A stretch of DNA of 64,000 bases, taken from positions 362,681 through 426,680 of the forward strand of contig NZ_JAMXLR010000026.1 of the NCBI RefSeq assembly GCF_024054565.1, written 5' to 3'. Positions 54,668 through 64,000 of this stretch are shown here, one piece after another. The notes under the pieces are model-generated. The model was given only the letters and a program-made list of their open reading frames with translations, searched no databases and was not told where the DNA came from. This DNA comes from Aeoliella straminimaris. Lineage in GTDB: Bacteria > Planctomycetota > Planctomycetia > Pirellulales > Lacipirellulaceae. A program made the translations under genes and the position numbers. Numbering within the stretch: the stretch's first letter is position 1; every line of letters starts with the position of its first letter.

Positions 54668-56017
54668 TTACTCGTGCGAGTCGCTTTCGTTCTTCAGCGT
54701 CCGCGCCAGCAGCGATTCATAAATGGGTCTGCTGCCAAGTAGCTGGGCGGTGATACTTGCCACAATGCACGTGATGGTCAGGGGCACCAGCAGTCCGAAA
54801 CTCGAGGTCAGCTCGGCCACCAGCACAATGCCGGTCAGCGGCGCCCGCACCGTGGCGGCAAACAGTCCCCCCATGGCCGCCAGGGCGAATGCCGCGGGGT
54901 ACGTCACCAGGTGGGGCAGCAAATCCTGGGTCGCCGCTCCGAAGCACATTCCAATCAAGGCGCCGATGGCTAGCATCGGCGCAAAGATGCCTCCCGGGAC
55001 TCCGGAGCTATAGCTCAGAAACGTCATCGCACAGCGAATCAACAACAGCCCCAACAGCAGCCCGATATGGACCTTGCTGGCAAACACTGACTGCACCAGT
55101 GCGTCGCCCCCGCCCACAGCGCCTGGCGAGAGTAACATCAGCGCGCCGGCCACGCCGCCCAACAGTGTCGCATAGACGAACGTCGTACGGGAACTGCATC
55201 GATCAAACACGCGGAGGCAGGCCAGCAGCGTGGCGTTGAACCCCATGCCGCAGACGCCCAGCAGGATGCCCAGCCCAATGAAGATGGGCAGAAACTCGAA
55301 GATTTCCCCTGGGGACTTCACCACTTCCGCCAACGATCGCTTCAGGTCGATGGGGAGCAGCGGCCCGATGCCGAACACCTGGTCGTCGACCACCTGGGCC
55401 GTCACCGAGGCAATGGCCACGGCGTGGATAGAAACAAACGTGTAGCGGAAGCGACCCCGCATCTCTTCGATGACGAACAGAATGCTGGCCAGCGGAGCGC
55501 CAAACGCCACGCTGAGACCAGCCGCGGCGCCCGATGCGAGCAGAATATGCAACGTGGCAGGGCTAACCTTGGCCTTCTCGCCAATCATCTTGCCCACGCA
55601 CCCGCCAAGGTGCACTGTCGGTCCCTCGCGGCCCAGCACCAACCCGGCGCCGATTGCCAACACGCCGCCCACGAACTTGACGGGCATTACGTACAGCCAG
55701 CGCATGGGGCGGAGGCCGGATACGGTGCCTTCAATCTCTTGGATGCCACTGCCGGCGGCTTCGGGCGCGAATCGGCGGACCAGCCAGAAGGCGATTGCCG
55801 TCATGGCCGCCCCGGACAAAGCGGCCACCAGAACGCCCACCAACTGCTGATCGGCAAACCTGGCAGCCAGGGCGGCGTGAAAGGCAAACGCCTGCTCCAG
55901 GCAGTAGTGAAATGCCGCACCCAGCGCCCCTGCCGTCAGTCCAACAACGAAGGCAAACAAAAACGTCTTAAGCGCTTTCGTCTCACTGCGTTGCCGAATC
56001 TGCTCGGTACTTGCCAT
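54668..56017 (-). CDS. ClC-type chloride/proton antiporter
   Basis: 449 residues. The selectivity motifs are GSGIQE, GREGPTVHLG (gating Glu) and GGIFAPML, with PIYESLL matching the region of the central Tyr. An internal acidic residue (FVIEEMRGRFRY) corresponds to the proton-pathway Glu, favouring an antiporter over a channel. It is convergent with the FeoB membrane gene and lies 30 bp downstream of the sigma-factor gene on the same strand, so they may be co-transcribed. Confidence 0.92.
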   Translation of the reverse strand: MASTEQIRQRSETKALKTFLFAFVVGLTAGALGAAFHYCLEQAFAFHAALAARFADQQLVGVLVAALSGAAMTAIAFWLVRRFAPEAAGSGIQEIEGTVSGLRPMRWLYVMPVKFVGGVLAIGAGLVLGREGPTVHLGGCVGKMIGEKAKVSPATLHILLASGAAAGLSVAFGAPLASILFVIEEMRGRFRYTFVSIHAVAIASVTAQVVDDQVFGIGPLLPIDLKRSLAEVVKSPGEIFEFLPIFIGLGILLGVCGMGFNATLLACLRVFDRCSSRTTFVYATLLGGVAGALMLLSPGAVGGGDALVQSVFASKVHIGLLLGLLLIRCAMTFLSYSSGVPGGIFAPMLAIGALIGMCFGAATQDLLPHLVTYPAAFALAAMGGLFAATVRAPLTGIVLVAELTSSFGLLVPLTITCIVASITAQLLGSRPIYESLLARTLKNESDSHE

Positions 56018-56047
56018 TACCCATTCGCGTTTCGGCGGTCGAGTTGA

Positions 56048-56929
56048 CTACACCTCTTCGACAACTGCTCCAAACAGCAGTTTGCGGTCGCGGGGATCTT
56101 CCAGGCCGGCGGCCATCTTCTTGAGGGCCTCGGTTTCGATCTGACGAACGCGTTCGCGGGTAAGGCTCAGCTGCTCGCCGATTTCCTTGAGCGTCTTGGG
56201 CTCGTGACCTTCCAGGCCAAACCGCATCTTCAGCACGGTCGCTTCGCGGGTGTCCATCGTCTTGAGCATCTGCATCACATGATACAGGCTATCTGACTCG
56301 ACTAGCGTGTCGTCCGGCGTGCGTTGCCGCTCGTCCATCACCAGGTCGCCCAGGCTCCAACCGGCTTCGGCCTGGTCGGTCTGCGGCGTGGCGTTATAGA
56401 TTTTGATCGCCTTTTTGATGATCGGCAGCTTCTTCTTCGGCAGCCCCAGGACGCGTGCAATTTCCTCCGGCGTGGGCGTCCGATCGAGTTCCTCGGTCAG
56501 CCGCGCGGTCGCCCGCCGCCATTTCGACAGCAACTCGACCATGTAGGCCGGGATGCGAATCGTCTTGCCAGTGTTGATCAAAGCCCGTTTGATGGACTGC
56601 TTGATCCAGTAGCTGGCGTAGGTGCTGAACCGCGTGCCCATGGCGGGGTCGAACCCCTCCACGGCGCGGAGCAGGCCGAGGTTCCCCTCTTCAATCAGGT
56701 CCTGCAGGCTCAGGCCCTTACCGGAGTAACCTCGAGCGATATTCACCACCAGTCGCAAGTTCGCGCGGACCATTCGGTCGCGGGCGGAAACGTCACCATC
56801 GCCAATGCGGACGGCGAGTTCCTTCTCTTCCTTCGCGCTCAGGAGGGCGGTTTCGTTGATTTCGCGCAGGTACGTTTCCAGCGGAGTTTGCACCGACGAA
56901 CTGGCTTTGCGCTTCTTCGTGGAGGGCAT
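56048..56929 (-). CDS. RNA polymerase sigma-70 factor, group 1/2 without region 1.1
   Basis: 293 residues. Region 1.2 (TPLETYLREINETALLSAKEE), region 2 (RMVRANLRLVVNIARGY; FSTYASYWIKQSIKRAL), region 3 and region 4 (REATVLKMRFGLEG; TLKEIGEQLSLTRERVRQIE) are all present. There is no acidic region 1.1. Several such factors are common in planctomycetes and it is not certain that this is the housekeeping one. The ATG at 56929 (MPSTKKRKA) is preferred to 56998. Confidence 0.9.
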   Translation of the reverse strand: MPSTKKRKASSSVQTPLETYLREINETALLSAKEEKELAVRIGDGDVSARDRMVRANLRLVVNIARGYSGKGLSLQDLIEEGNLGLLRAVEGFDPAMGTRFSTYASYWIKQSIKRALINTGKTIRIPAYMVELLSKWRRATARLTEELDRTPTPEEIARVLGLPKKKLPIIKKAIKIYNATPQTDQAEAGWSLGDLVMDERQRTPDDTLVESDSLYHVMQMLKTMDTREATVLKMRFGLEGHEPKTLKEIGEQLSLTRERVRQIETEALKKMAAGLEDPRDRKLLFGAVVEEV

Positions 56930-57150
56930 GGCAGGTACGGATCGATTGGGGGGAGTGCACGTAGCGCGGCGCGGGTTCGGGAGGGCGACGGCTCGCAATA
57001 CACGTAACGGGGGGCGGATACCAAGTTTATCGACCCCGAGTGTCAGGAATCTGCAAAGCCTTACCTACTTCGTAGGCTGCGCCGGTTGTGCGTGCAGCGC
57101 CGGCGCTACCGACAACAACACCCACCCTGTGTAGTGGTATCGCGCAACAA

Positions 57151-57190
57151 AAACGCGGCGGTGCGAACCATCGGTTCGCACCGCCGCGGT
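57151..57190 (-). terminator. Intrinsic terminator of rpsA
   Basis: A 16-bp perfect stem (CGCGGCGGTGCGAACC with its complement) with a 3-nt loop is followed on the minus strand by TTTTT (complement of AAAAA at 57151-57155). It is 49 bp after the rpsA stop codon. Confidence 0.9.
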
Positions 57191-57238
57191 GGGAGGTGTC
57201 ACATTCGTTGTCACCGGCAGGGGGCCGGTTTGGAAGGC

Positions 57239-59095
<1,857 letters not shown>

Positions 59096-59417
59096 GAAAA
59101 ACCCATTCGGCGGCAGCTTGGGGGGGAGTGCCCGGGCGAGAGTTTGCGGGGCGGGGGGGAGGAAAAGCGGCCGTCGACCTACAGAAACGGGTGCCACCAA
59201 AACGCCGGGCCCGTGCCTACCACGGTCCAAGGAAACAGCGTCTCGATAAGCTCGCCATCCTACCAAATCCGCACATCAGTGACAACTTGGGATAGGCCCC
59301 TTTTCCGCTGGTTTCGGGCGGAACCATGCGGTTAGGTGACACGCCCCAGAGCGCCAGGTACAATTGCTCTTTCTGCCCAAGTACCCCATTTCCCTGCTGA
59401 CAGAGGAGTTCTACACA

Positions 59418-60104
59418 ATGCGAGACGCCGTTTGGAAAATTTGGGCCTACGGCCTGGCCGCCGTGCTGGCCACCGTGGTGCTGGGCGGGCAACTGCTGGC
59501 CGAGGATACCCCCTCCGAAAAAGTAGACGAGGAAGAAGGGTGGATCAGCCTGTTCAACGGCAAAGATCTCACCGGCTGGAAAGTGAACGAGAATCCCGAA
59601 ACCTTCAAGGTCGAGGACGGCGAGATCGTCGTCAACGGCAACCGTGCCCACCTGTTCTATGTCGGCGACGTGGAAGACCACGACTTCAAGAACTTCGAAT
59701 GGAAGTGCGAAGTGATGACCAAGCCGAATTCGAACTCCGGCATGTACTTCCACACCAAGTACCAGGACGGTGGCTGGCCCGAGAAGGGCTACGAAGTGCA
59801 GGTAAACGCCACACACGGCGACCCGAAGAAGACCGGTGGCCTGTACGCCGTGAAGGACGTGATGAACAAGGCCCCTCACAAAGATAACGAGTGGTTCACC
59901 CAGCACGTGATCGTCAAGGGCAACCACGTTATTGTCAAAGTGAACGGCAAGGTCACCACCGACTACACCGAACCGGAAGACGTGGATCGTGCCGACGGAT
60001 TCAAGGGCCGCGTGCTCTCGTCCGGCACCTTCGCCCTGCAGGGCCACGACCCCGGCAGCGAAGTGCACTTCCGCAAGATTCTGGTCAAACCGCTGGACGA
60101 CTAG
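59418..60104 (+). CDS. Exported DUF1080 (3-keto-disaccharide hydrolase-like) protein
   Basis: 228 residues. Signal peptide (AYGLAAVLATVVLGGQLLAE), then one DUF1080 lectin-like beta-sandwich: GWISLFNGKDLTGWKVNEN, FKNFEWKCEVMTKPNSNSGMYF, and FALQGHDPGSEVHFRKILVKPL. AGAGGAG lies upstream of ATG 59418. DUF1080 is the domain of 3-keto-glycoside hydrolases in Bacteroidetes and planctomycetes. It is followed by a terminator and a second DUF1080 gene. Confidence 0.88.
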   Translation: MRDAVWKIWAYGLAAVLATVVLGGQLLAEDTPSEKVDEEEGWISLFNGKDLTGWKVNENPETFKVEDGEIVVNGNRAHLFYVGDVEDHDFKNFEWKCEVMTKPNSNSGMYFHTKYQDGGWPEKGYEVQVNATHGDPKKTGGLYAVKDVMNKAPHKDNEWFTQHVIVKGNHVIVKVNGKVTTDYTEPEDVDRADGFKGRVLSSGTFALQGHDPGSEVHFRKILVKPLDD

Positions 60105-60137
60105 TCGACTAGTCGATTGTCTATCGCCAAAAGCTGC

Positions 60138-60181
60138 GAAACGCCCGGAGATTCGAATCGAGCCTCCGGGCGTTTCCGTTT
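60138..60181 (+). terminator. Intrinsic terminator between the two DUF1080 genes
   Basis: A 13-bp perfect stem (GAAACGCCCGGAG with its complement) and a 13-nt loop, followed by CGTTT. It separates the two DUF1080 genes into distinct transcription units. Confidence 0.8.
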
Positions 60182-60221
60182 CCGGCTCTTGGATATTCCC
60201 CCAACTTAGAGGATTCAGAAA

Positions 60222-61712
60222 ATGTTGCGTGCTCGCTTGTGGGCTGTTGCGTTGCTTTTGTGCTCGGTGTGTTGCCTGACGCAGGCCGCCGACGAATCGT
60301 CGGACTGGCAGGTGCTGTTCGATGGCACGTCGCTCGACGCCTGGCGGGGCTACAACGGAAAAGACGACTCCGTGCCCGCTGGTTGGAAGATCGAAGACGG
60401 CGTGCTGACCCGCGCCAGCCAGGCAGGCGACTTGATCACCAAGCAGCAGTACGAGAACTGCGAACTGGTATTCGACTGGAAGATCAGCGAAGGCGGCAAC
60501 AGCGGCGTCATCTACTACGCCCAGGAGACCGACGGCCCCTCCTACAACACCGGCCCCGAGTACCAGGTGCTCGACAACGAAGGATGGAACCTCGAGCCAA
60601 CTGCCAGCACCGCAGCCGGGGCACTGTATGGCCTGTACCCACCAGCCAAAGACGTGGTGAAACCAGCCGGCGAGTGGAACACCGCCCGCATCGTGCTCGA
60701 TGGCAACCATGTGGAGCATTGGCTTAATGGCACGAAGGTGGCCGACGCCGAGATTGGCAGCGACGACTGGAACCGTCGTGTCAAAGGCACCAAGTTCGAA
60801 GCCTGGCAGGACTTCGCCAAAAAGACCAAGGGCCACATCGCCCTGCAGGACCACGACCACCAGGTGTGGTTCCGCAATATCAAGGTCCGTCCGCTGGCAG
60901 CCAAAAAGTCTGCATCCGCCGACCGGCCGCTTCGCATCCTGCTGGTCACCCAAAGCGGCGGCTTTCAGCATTCCACCATCACTCGCAAGGCGAACGCTCT
61001 TTCGCACACCGAGCGGATCATGACCGAGCTGGGCATTCGCAGCGGACTGTTCCGCATGGACTGCACCAAGGACGTTGAAAACGACTTCAAGCCGGAGCTG
61101 ATCAAGAACTACGACATCGTCATGTTCTACACCACCGGCAAGATGTATGGCGACGAGCAAAAGCTGCCGATTGCCAAAGACGACCTCGATTGGTTCCTCA
61201 ACACCTGGCTCAAGGAGGAAGGTCATGCCTTCCTGGGCGTCCACTCTGCAGCCGACACCTATGAGGACTACGAGCCCTACTGGGACATGATTGGCGGTAG
61301 CTTCAACGGTCACCCCTGGACCGCCAACGCCACCGTGACTCTCAAGGTGCACGACCAGTCGCACCCGGCCGCCGCACCATGGGGCGAGGGCGTCACGCTG
61401 AAGGACGAGATCTATCAGTTCAGCCACTGGCAGCCCGAGAAGGTCCGCGTGCTGATGAGCCTCGACATGGAGAAGACCGACCTCAAGAAGCCGTACCATG
61501 TGCCCGTGCTGTGGGTCAAAGAGTACGGCAACGGCCGCGTCATGCACATGAGCCTGGGCCACCGCGAAGACGTGTGGGAAAACCCCACGTATCAAGAGTC
61601 GCTGCTCGGCGGCATCCGCTGGCTCACCGGCCAGGTGGACGGCGACGCCACGCCGAACCCTGAGGTGGACGCCAAGGAGAACGAGCTGGCCAAAGCGGCC
61701 GCCAAGGGGTAA
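60222..61712 (+). CDS. Exported DUF1080-ThuA fusion protein
   Basis: 496 residues. Signal peptide, then DUF1080 (residues about 28-228: WQVLFDGTSLDAWRGYNG; GNSGVIYYAQETDGPSYNTGPEYQVLDN; IALQDHDHQVWFRNIKVRPL). The second part (about 235-480) is a ThuA-like glutamine-amidotransferase fold (RILLVTQSGGFQHSTI; AFLGVHSAADT; GRVMHMSLGHRED). Such fusions occur in planctomycete sugar-degradation clusters. A hairpin (61759-61786) and repeat copy D follow. Confidence 0.88.
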   Translation: MLRARLWAVALLLCSVCCLTQAADESSDWQVLFDGTSLDAWRGYNGKDDSVPAGWKIEDGVLTRASQAGDLITKQQYENCELVFDWKISEGGNSGVIYYAQETDGPSYNTGPEYQVLDNEGWNLEPTASTAAGALYGLYPPAKDVVKPAGEWNTARIVLDGNHVEHWLNGTKVADAEIGSDDWNRRVKGTKFEAWQDFAKKTKGHIALQDHDHQVWFRNIKVRPLAAKKSASADRPLRILLVTQSGGFQHSTITRKANALSHTERIMTELGIRSGLFRMDCTKDVENDFKPELIKNYDIVMFYTTGKMYGDEQKLPIAKDDLDWFLNTWLKEEGHAFLGVHSAADTYEDYEPYWDMIGGSFNGHPWTANATVTLKVHDQSHPAAAPWGEGVTLKDEIYQFSHWQPEKVRVLMSLDMEKTDLKKPYHVPVLWVKEYGNGRVMHMSLGHREDVWENPTYQESLLGGIRWLTGQVDGDATPNPEVDAKENELAKAAAKG

Positions 61713-61758
61713 TGCGACACCACCGTCGCCAGACGGTGGAAACCTCTCCAAGCTCCAA

Positions 61759-61786
61759 GGGTGGCTGGGGTCGAACCCAGCCACCC
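61759..61786 (+). terminator. Hairpin after the DUF1080-ThuA gene
   Basis: An 11-bp perfect stem (GGGTGGCTGGG and complement) with a 6-nt loop lies 47 bp after the stop. It has no T-run, so it may be a weak terminator or stabilising structure. Confidence 0.5.
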
Positions 61787-61804
61787 AACCAGATTCATCC
61801 CGGC

Positions 61805-62230
61805 CGCCGTTTTGGGCCAACTCTCTTTTGGGCCAACAGTTTTGGGCCAACTCTGGGGGATCTATATCCATGGGCCCAAAACTCCCACCGTTTTGTCCTC
61901 CCCGGATTTCATTTACCCCTTGTTTTTCAGGGTCGACAGCAATCGCCCAGGGACAAAACCCATCGCGTTGTTCTCCGCATGTCCCCGAGTTGGCCCATTA
62001 TTCATCGAGCCGATAGTGGCCATTCGCTCCGCGAATGAGCGCCTCCGGCATTACGCTCGTTCGCGGAGCGAACGGCCACTAACGACCGCCGGCCTACCTC
62101 TGACAGCCCACAGCCTCTAGCCATTCCGATTGCCAAAGATCCCCGGCAAGTACATACTGCCGCACCTCTATTGGATCAAACTGGCGGGCTAGTTCAATGA
62201 CGATTATTTTACACTCACGTTTTTTGCTGA
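61805..62230 (+). repeat. Interspersed non-coding repeat, copy D
   Basis: It contains GGGCCCAAAACTCCCACCGTTTTG, the 15-mer GCGTTGTTCTCCGCA at 61965-61979, GAGTTGGCCCATTATTC, ATTGGATCAAAC at 62169 and GACGATTATTTTACAC at 62199-62214. It also holds a near-perfect 28-bp inverted repeat at 62014-62041 and 62054-62081. It lies downstream of the DUF1080-ThuA gene. Confidence 0.75.
62014..62081. repeat. Long inverted repeat inside repeat copy D
   Basis: Arms of 28 bp (TAGTGGCC-(A/G)-TTCGCTCCGCGAA core) with two mismatches and a 12-nt loop (62042-62053). Copy B carries one arm of the same motif (38139-38167 region). It resembles a small palindromic (REP-like) insertion within the larger repeat. Confidence 0.7.
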
Positions 62231-62302
62231 GCCGTCGGTTGAACGCCGATCGGGCCGGGTAAAATAACCACAGAGCACACGGAGAGCACTGAGATGGATT
62301 TC

Positions 62303-62324
62303 ACCCTCCCACTAGTGGGAGGGT
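62303..62324. repeat. 22-bp perfect palindrome
   Basis: ACCCTCCCACT followed by its complement, with no loop, 67 bp before the end of the membrane-fusion gene. It may be a terminator-like or binding structure, but lacks a T-run. Confidence 0.5.
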
Positions 62325-62390
62325 CGGACGGCCCACGGCCGGGGAGGGGAGCAACGGGGACACATGCTTATTCGATTTATAGCAACACAC

Positions 62391-63737
62391 CTAGCTCTCC
62401 AAAGGCTTCTGCAAATACTCAAGCTTGCAGCTAAGCAACCAACGCAGCCATAGAAAAGAAGCCGAGATCACGATACCCACCGCGAAGTCCGCCAGCAATA
62501 ACGCCGTGTGGAACGGATGGTGATTGCTGGAGTAAGCGAATGGCCAGCCGGCGAAGACAGTCCGAGTTTCCAGCCAATTTGGATGTGCATACCATATTAC
62601 GCAGAAAGCGATCGCTGCGATCGAACTCCATTTTGTATAGTACATCATACTCGGACGGCGTGACATTGATGGCAACAGCATTGCGGACGCTAGCCAACCT
62701 ATGGCAAATGCGATACCGGCAACGTCTCGAATGAACCACGTCCACACCTGAGACAAGCCCACTTGGCGTGAATCTACTGCAATGGTGCCAATGAGAAGAA
62801 CGAGGATTGTATACAGAGCTGCAAATACGCTTAGCTTGATCTTGCTGGGACGTTTCATTTGCCACGCTAACACCGCAATTGGGAGCAGGAATGCAGACGC
62901 ATAGGAAAATAGTCGAATCCATTTCCCAGCGCCCAGGGAGAGTGCCTCCGCGAGATGAAGCTTCTCGAATGAAGTCCCAGTGAATGAAGTGGCGTTATCG
63001 AAGTCGGCCTGGGTAAAGCCACGTTCAGAAGGCCAGTAACGCTCCAAGCTCTTGCCAAACTTGCTATCGGGACCTGGAGAAATGATTTGAAAGCCTGCTG
63101 GTGCAACGAAACCACCGTCATCCATCCGATATGGAACAGCTATATCGGAAGTATCGCCAGGATTGGGTGAAAACGCAGTGTGGTAGTTATCTGAATCAAA
63201 ATAGACGTATGGTACATCTGTATCCGGAGGACAATACTCCCAGAAACCGTCACAATCGCGATCGATGAGTCGATGCGGCTCAAAGAAAAACCAGGATGGG
63301 GCAGAGGAGAAGTCACCAGAGCTAAAGCGGGAGGCCAGCGTGGCAACTTCTCCCGGGTTTGAAGTCGTCTTGAAAGACAAGCCGCTGAGGAAGAACACCA
63401 AAGCCTCTGACTGATCCATCTGGCTCCAATCAATCCCGTCCTTTTGCACCCATGCTTGACCGCTAGCTTTGCTGACGAATTCTACATAGTCTTGTATCGC
63501 GCCGTGTGGATCAGAGTTGGACACACAAGGAGGGTAAGCAAGATAGCGGACCTTGTACTCCAGGATTGCTTCTTCTAGCTCGGCAAGCTCCGTCCGAGTT
63601 TCATGATCTCTAATTCTGTACGTATCTGCATTGCAGATTCCGGTTGTAAGAGCGAGGACAACAACCACAATCCTGAACCGTCCAGAAAAACGCTGGCGTG
63701 ATGGCCGGCTTCTGCAATAGATCGTATCCGTGTACAT
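62391..63737 (-). CDS. GspG-like pseudopilin domain fused to a multi-helix membrane region
   Basis: 448 residues. A signal/anchor helix (FRIVVVVLALTTGICNA) is followed by about residues 48-240 that resemble the soluble domain of type II pseudopilins: ELAELEEAILEYKVRYLAYPP, and late QIISPGPDSKFGKS. The C-terminal 170 residues form about six hydrophobic helices (FSYASAFLLPIAVLAW; VFAALYTILVLLIGTIAV). The pseudopilin prepilin cleavage motif is not evident. No function can be assigned. The gene is more AT-rich than neighbours and the start is uncertain. Confidence 0.55.
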   Translation of the reverse strand: MYTDTIYCRSRPSRQRFSGRFRIVVVVLALTTGICNADTYRIRDHETRTELAELEEAILEYKVRYLAYPPCVSNSDPHGAIQDYVEFVSKASGQAWVQKDGIDWSQMDQSEALVFFLSGLSFKTTSNPGEVATLASRFSSGDFSSAPSWFFFEPHRLIDRDCDGFWEYCPPDTDVPYVYFDSDNYHTAFSPNPGDTSDIAVPYRMDDGGFVAPAGFQIISPGPDSKFGKSLERYWPSERGFTQADFDNATSFTGTSFEKLHLAEALSLGAGKWIRLFSYASAFLLPIAVLAWQMKRPSKIKLSVFAALYTILVLLIGTIAVDSRQVGLSQVWTWFIRDVAGIAFAIGWLASAMLLPSMSRRPSMMYYTKWSSIAAIAFCVIWYAHPNWLETRTVFAGWPFAYSSNHHPFHTALLLADFAVGIVISASFLWLRWLLSCKLEYLQKPLES

Positions 63738-64000
63738 TCACAAAGCGAAGGATTAGGGGTCCTAAGGTGTTGATAAGTTTGCCGGAAACACTGCGTATTC
63801 GAGTGACTGCATGATCCGGTTTAAATTTCTTTATACAGTTAGCTACGTTGGTTGCCAGCATCAATTCGTCATGTTGCAGGATTTGACTGAAGCAGGAGCA
63901 ATGGGGACACCTACCTAGCACTGGTGCTGAGCAAACCAACTACACTGCGTAGGTTTAAATCTGGGAACTACTTTGGCCCACTCGCAGCATCGCGAGATAG
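63738..64000. other. Terminal non-coding region of window
   Basis: 263 bp, relatively AT-rich. A possible minus-strand frame overlapping the previous gene start lacks a recognised domain or ribosome site. No feature is supported. Confidence 0.4.

Noticed and set aside
61759..61786. tRNA-like GGGTCGAACCC near the DUF1080-ThuA gene
   Set aside because: The surrounding bases form a simple perfect hairpin; no acceptor or anticodon arms are present.
59217..61871. 884-residue minus-strand frame opposite the DUF1080 genes
   Set aside because: It spans two plus-strand genes with signal peptides and ribosome sites and a terminator; no family is visible in it.
63610..63939. Minus-strand frame of 109 codons at the window end
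   Set aside because: It overlaps the start of the membrane-fusion gene in another frame, lacks a ribosome site and resembles no known protein.

Overview
The window looks like part of a planctomycete chromosome, most like Pirellulales and relatives. This is an inference from gene content, not a database match. The DNA is GC-rich. It carries several planctomycete-typical secreted families: DUF1080 and DUF1080-ThuA proteins, Tat-exported Gfo/Idh oxidoreductase, Tat-exported TIM-barrel isomerase, a PhoX/DUF839 protein, M56 peptidase with carboxypeptidase-regulatory repeats, and an STN-domain protein with a glycine-rich tail. It also has a large Omp85/BamA protein, so an outer membrane is expected. 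No rRNA, tRNA, CRISPR array, transposase or phage gene was recognised.

Layout. 1-4.2 kb: secreted proteins (a partial thioredoxin-fold protein, a PhoX-like protein, a TIM-barrel isomerase, a small exported protein). 4.5-15.8 kb: one collinear chemosensory cluster, STAS - CheY - CheA - CheW - MCP - CheR/CheD fusion - CheB - MCP, with strong intrinsic terminators after each MCP. 15.8-22.6 kb: a small exported protein, a Gfo/Idh oxidoreductase, then a lipid/polyketide-type set (PPTase and type II thioesterase divergent from a fatty-acyl-AMP ligase fused to a carrier protein) and a short FlgH-like protein. 22.8-30.5 kb: prs, an STN-domain protein, then the conserved housekeeping run rplY-pth-rpsF-ssb-rplI-dnaB. 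31.4-35.95 kb: an ArsR-controlled operon (arsR, permease, small thioredoxin-like protein, ProC-like protein, two ArsF-like proteins, ArsG-like transporter) with two matching 16-bp palindromic operators. 36-38 kb: a more AT-rich patch with a frameshifted small membrane protein and a lipoprotein. 38.4-44.9 kb: KtrB/KtrA potassium uptake, BamA-like protein, two small secreted proteins. 45.4-54.6 kb: a BlaI/M56 pair whose peptidase has an early stop codon, a dicarboxylate-symporter/solute-binding-protein fusion, and an iron locus (membrane-anchored DtxR-FeoA regulator plus a FeoB split into G-protein and membrane genes) with a DtxR-type operator in its promoter. 54.7-64 kb: ClC antiporter, sigma-70 factor, rpsA, two DUF1080 proteins and a GspG-like membrane fusion protein.

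The least expected signals are: (1) an interspersed non-coding repeat of about 320-430 bp, present in four recognisable copies plus one fragment and always between genes; (2) the architecture of the chemosensory cluster (CheR-CheD fusion, CheA with two Hpt domains and an MshEN-like insert, receptors without a full HAMP domain that end in FEEF); (3) the transporter/binding-protein fusion; (4) the split FeoB with a membrane-anchored regulator; and (5) the ars-type operon with duplicated ArsF and paired operators. Coordinates and motifs were read by eye. Family names rest on motif recognition, not on searches.
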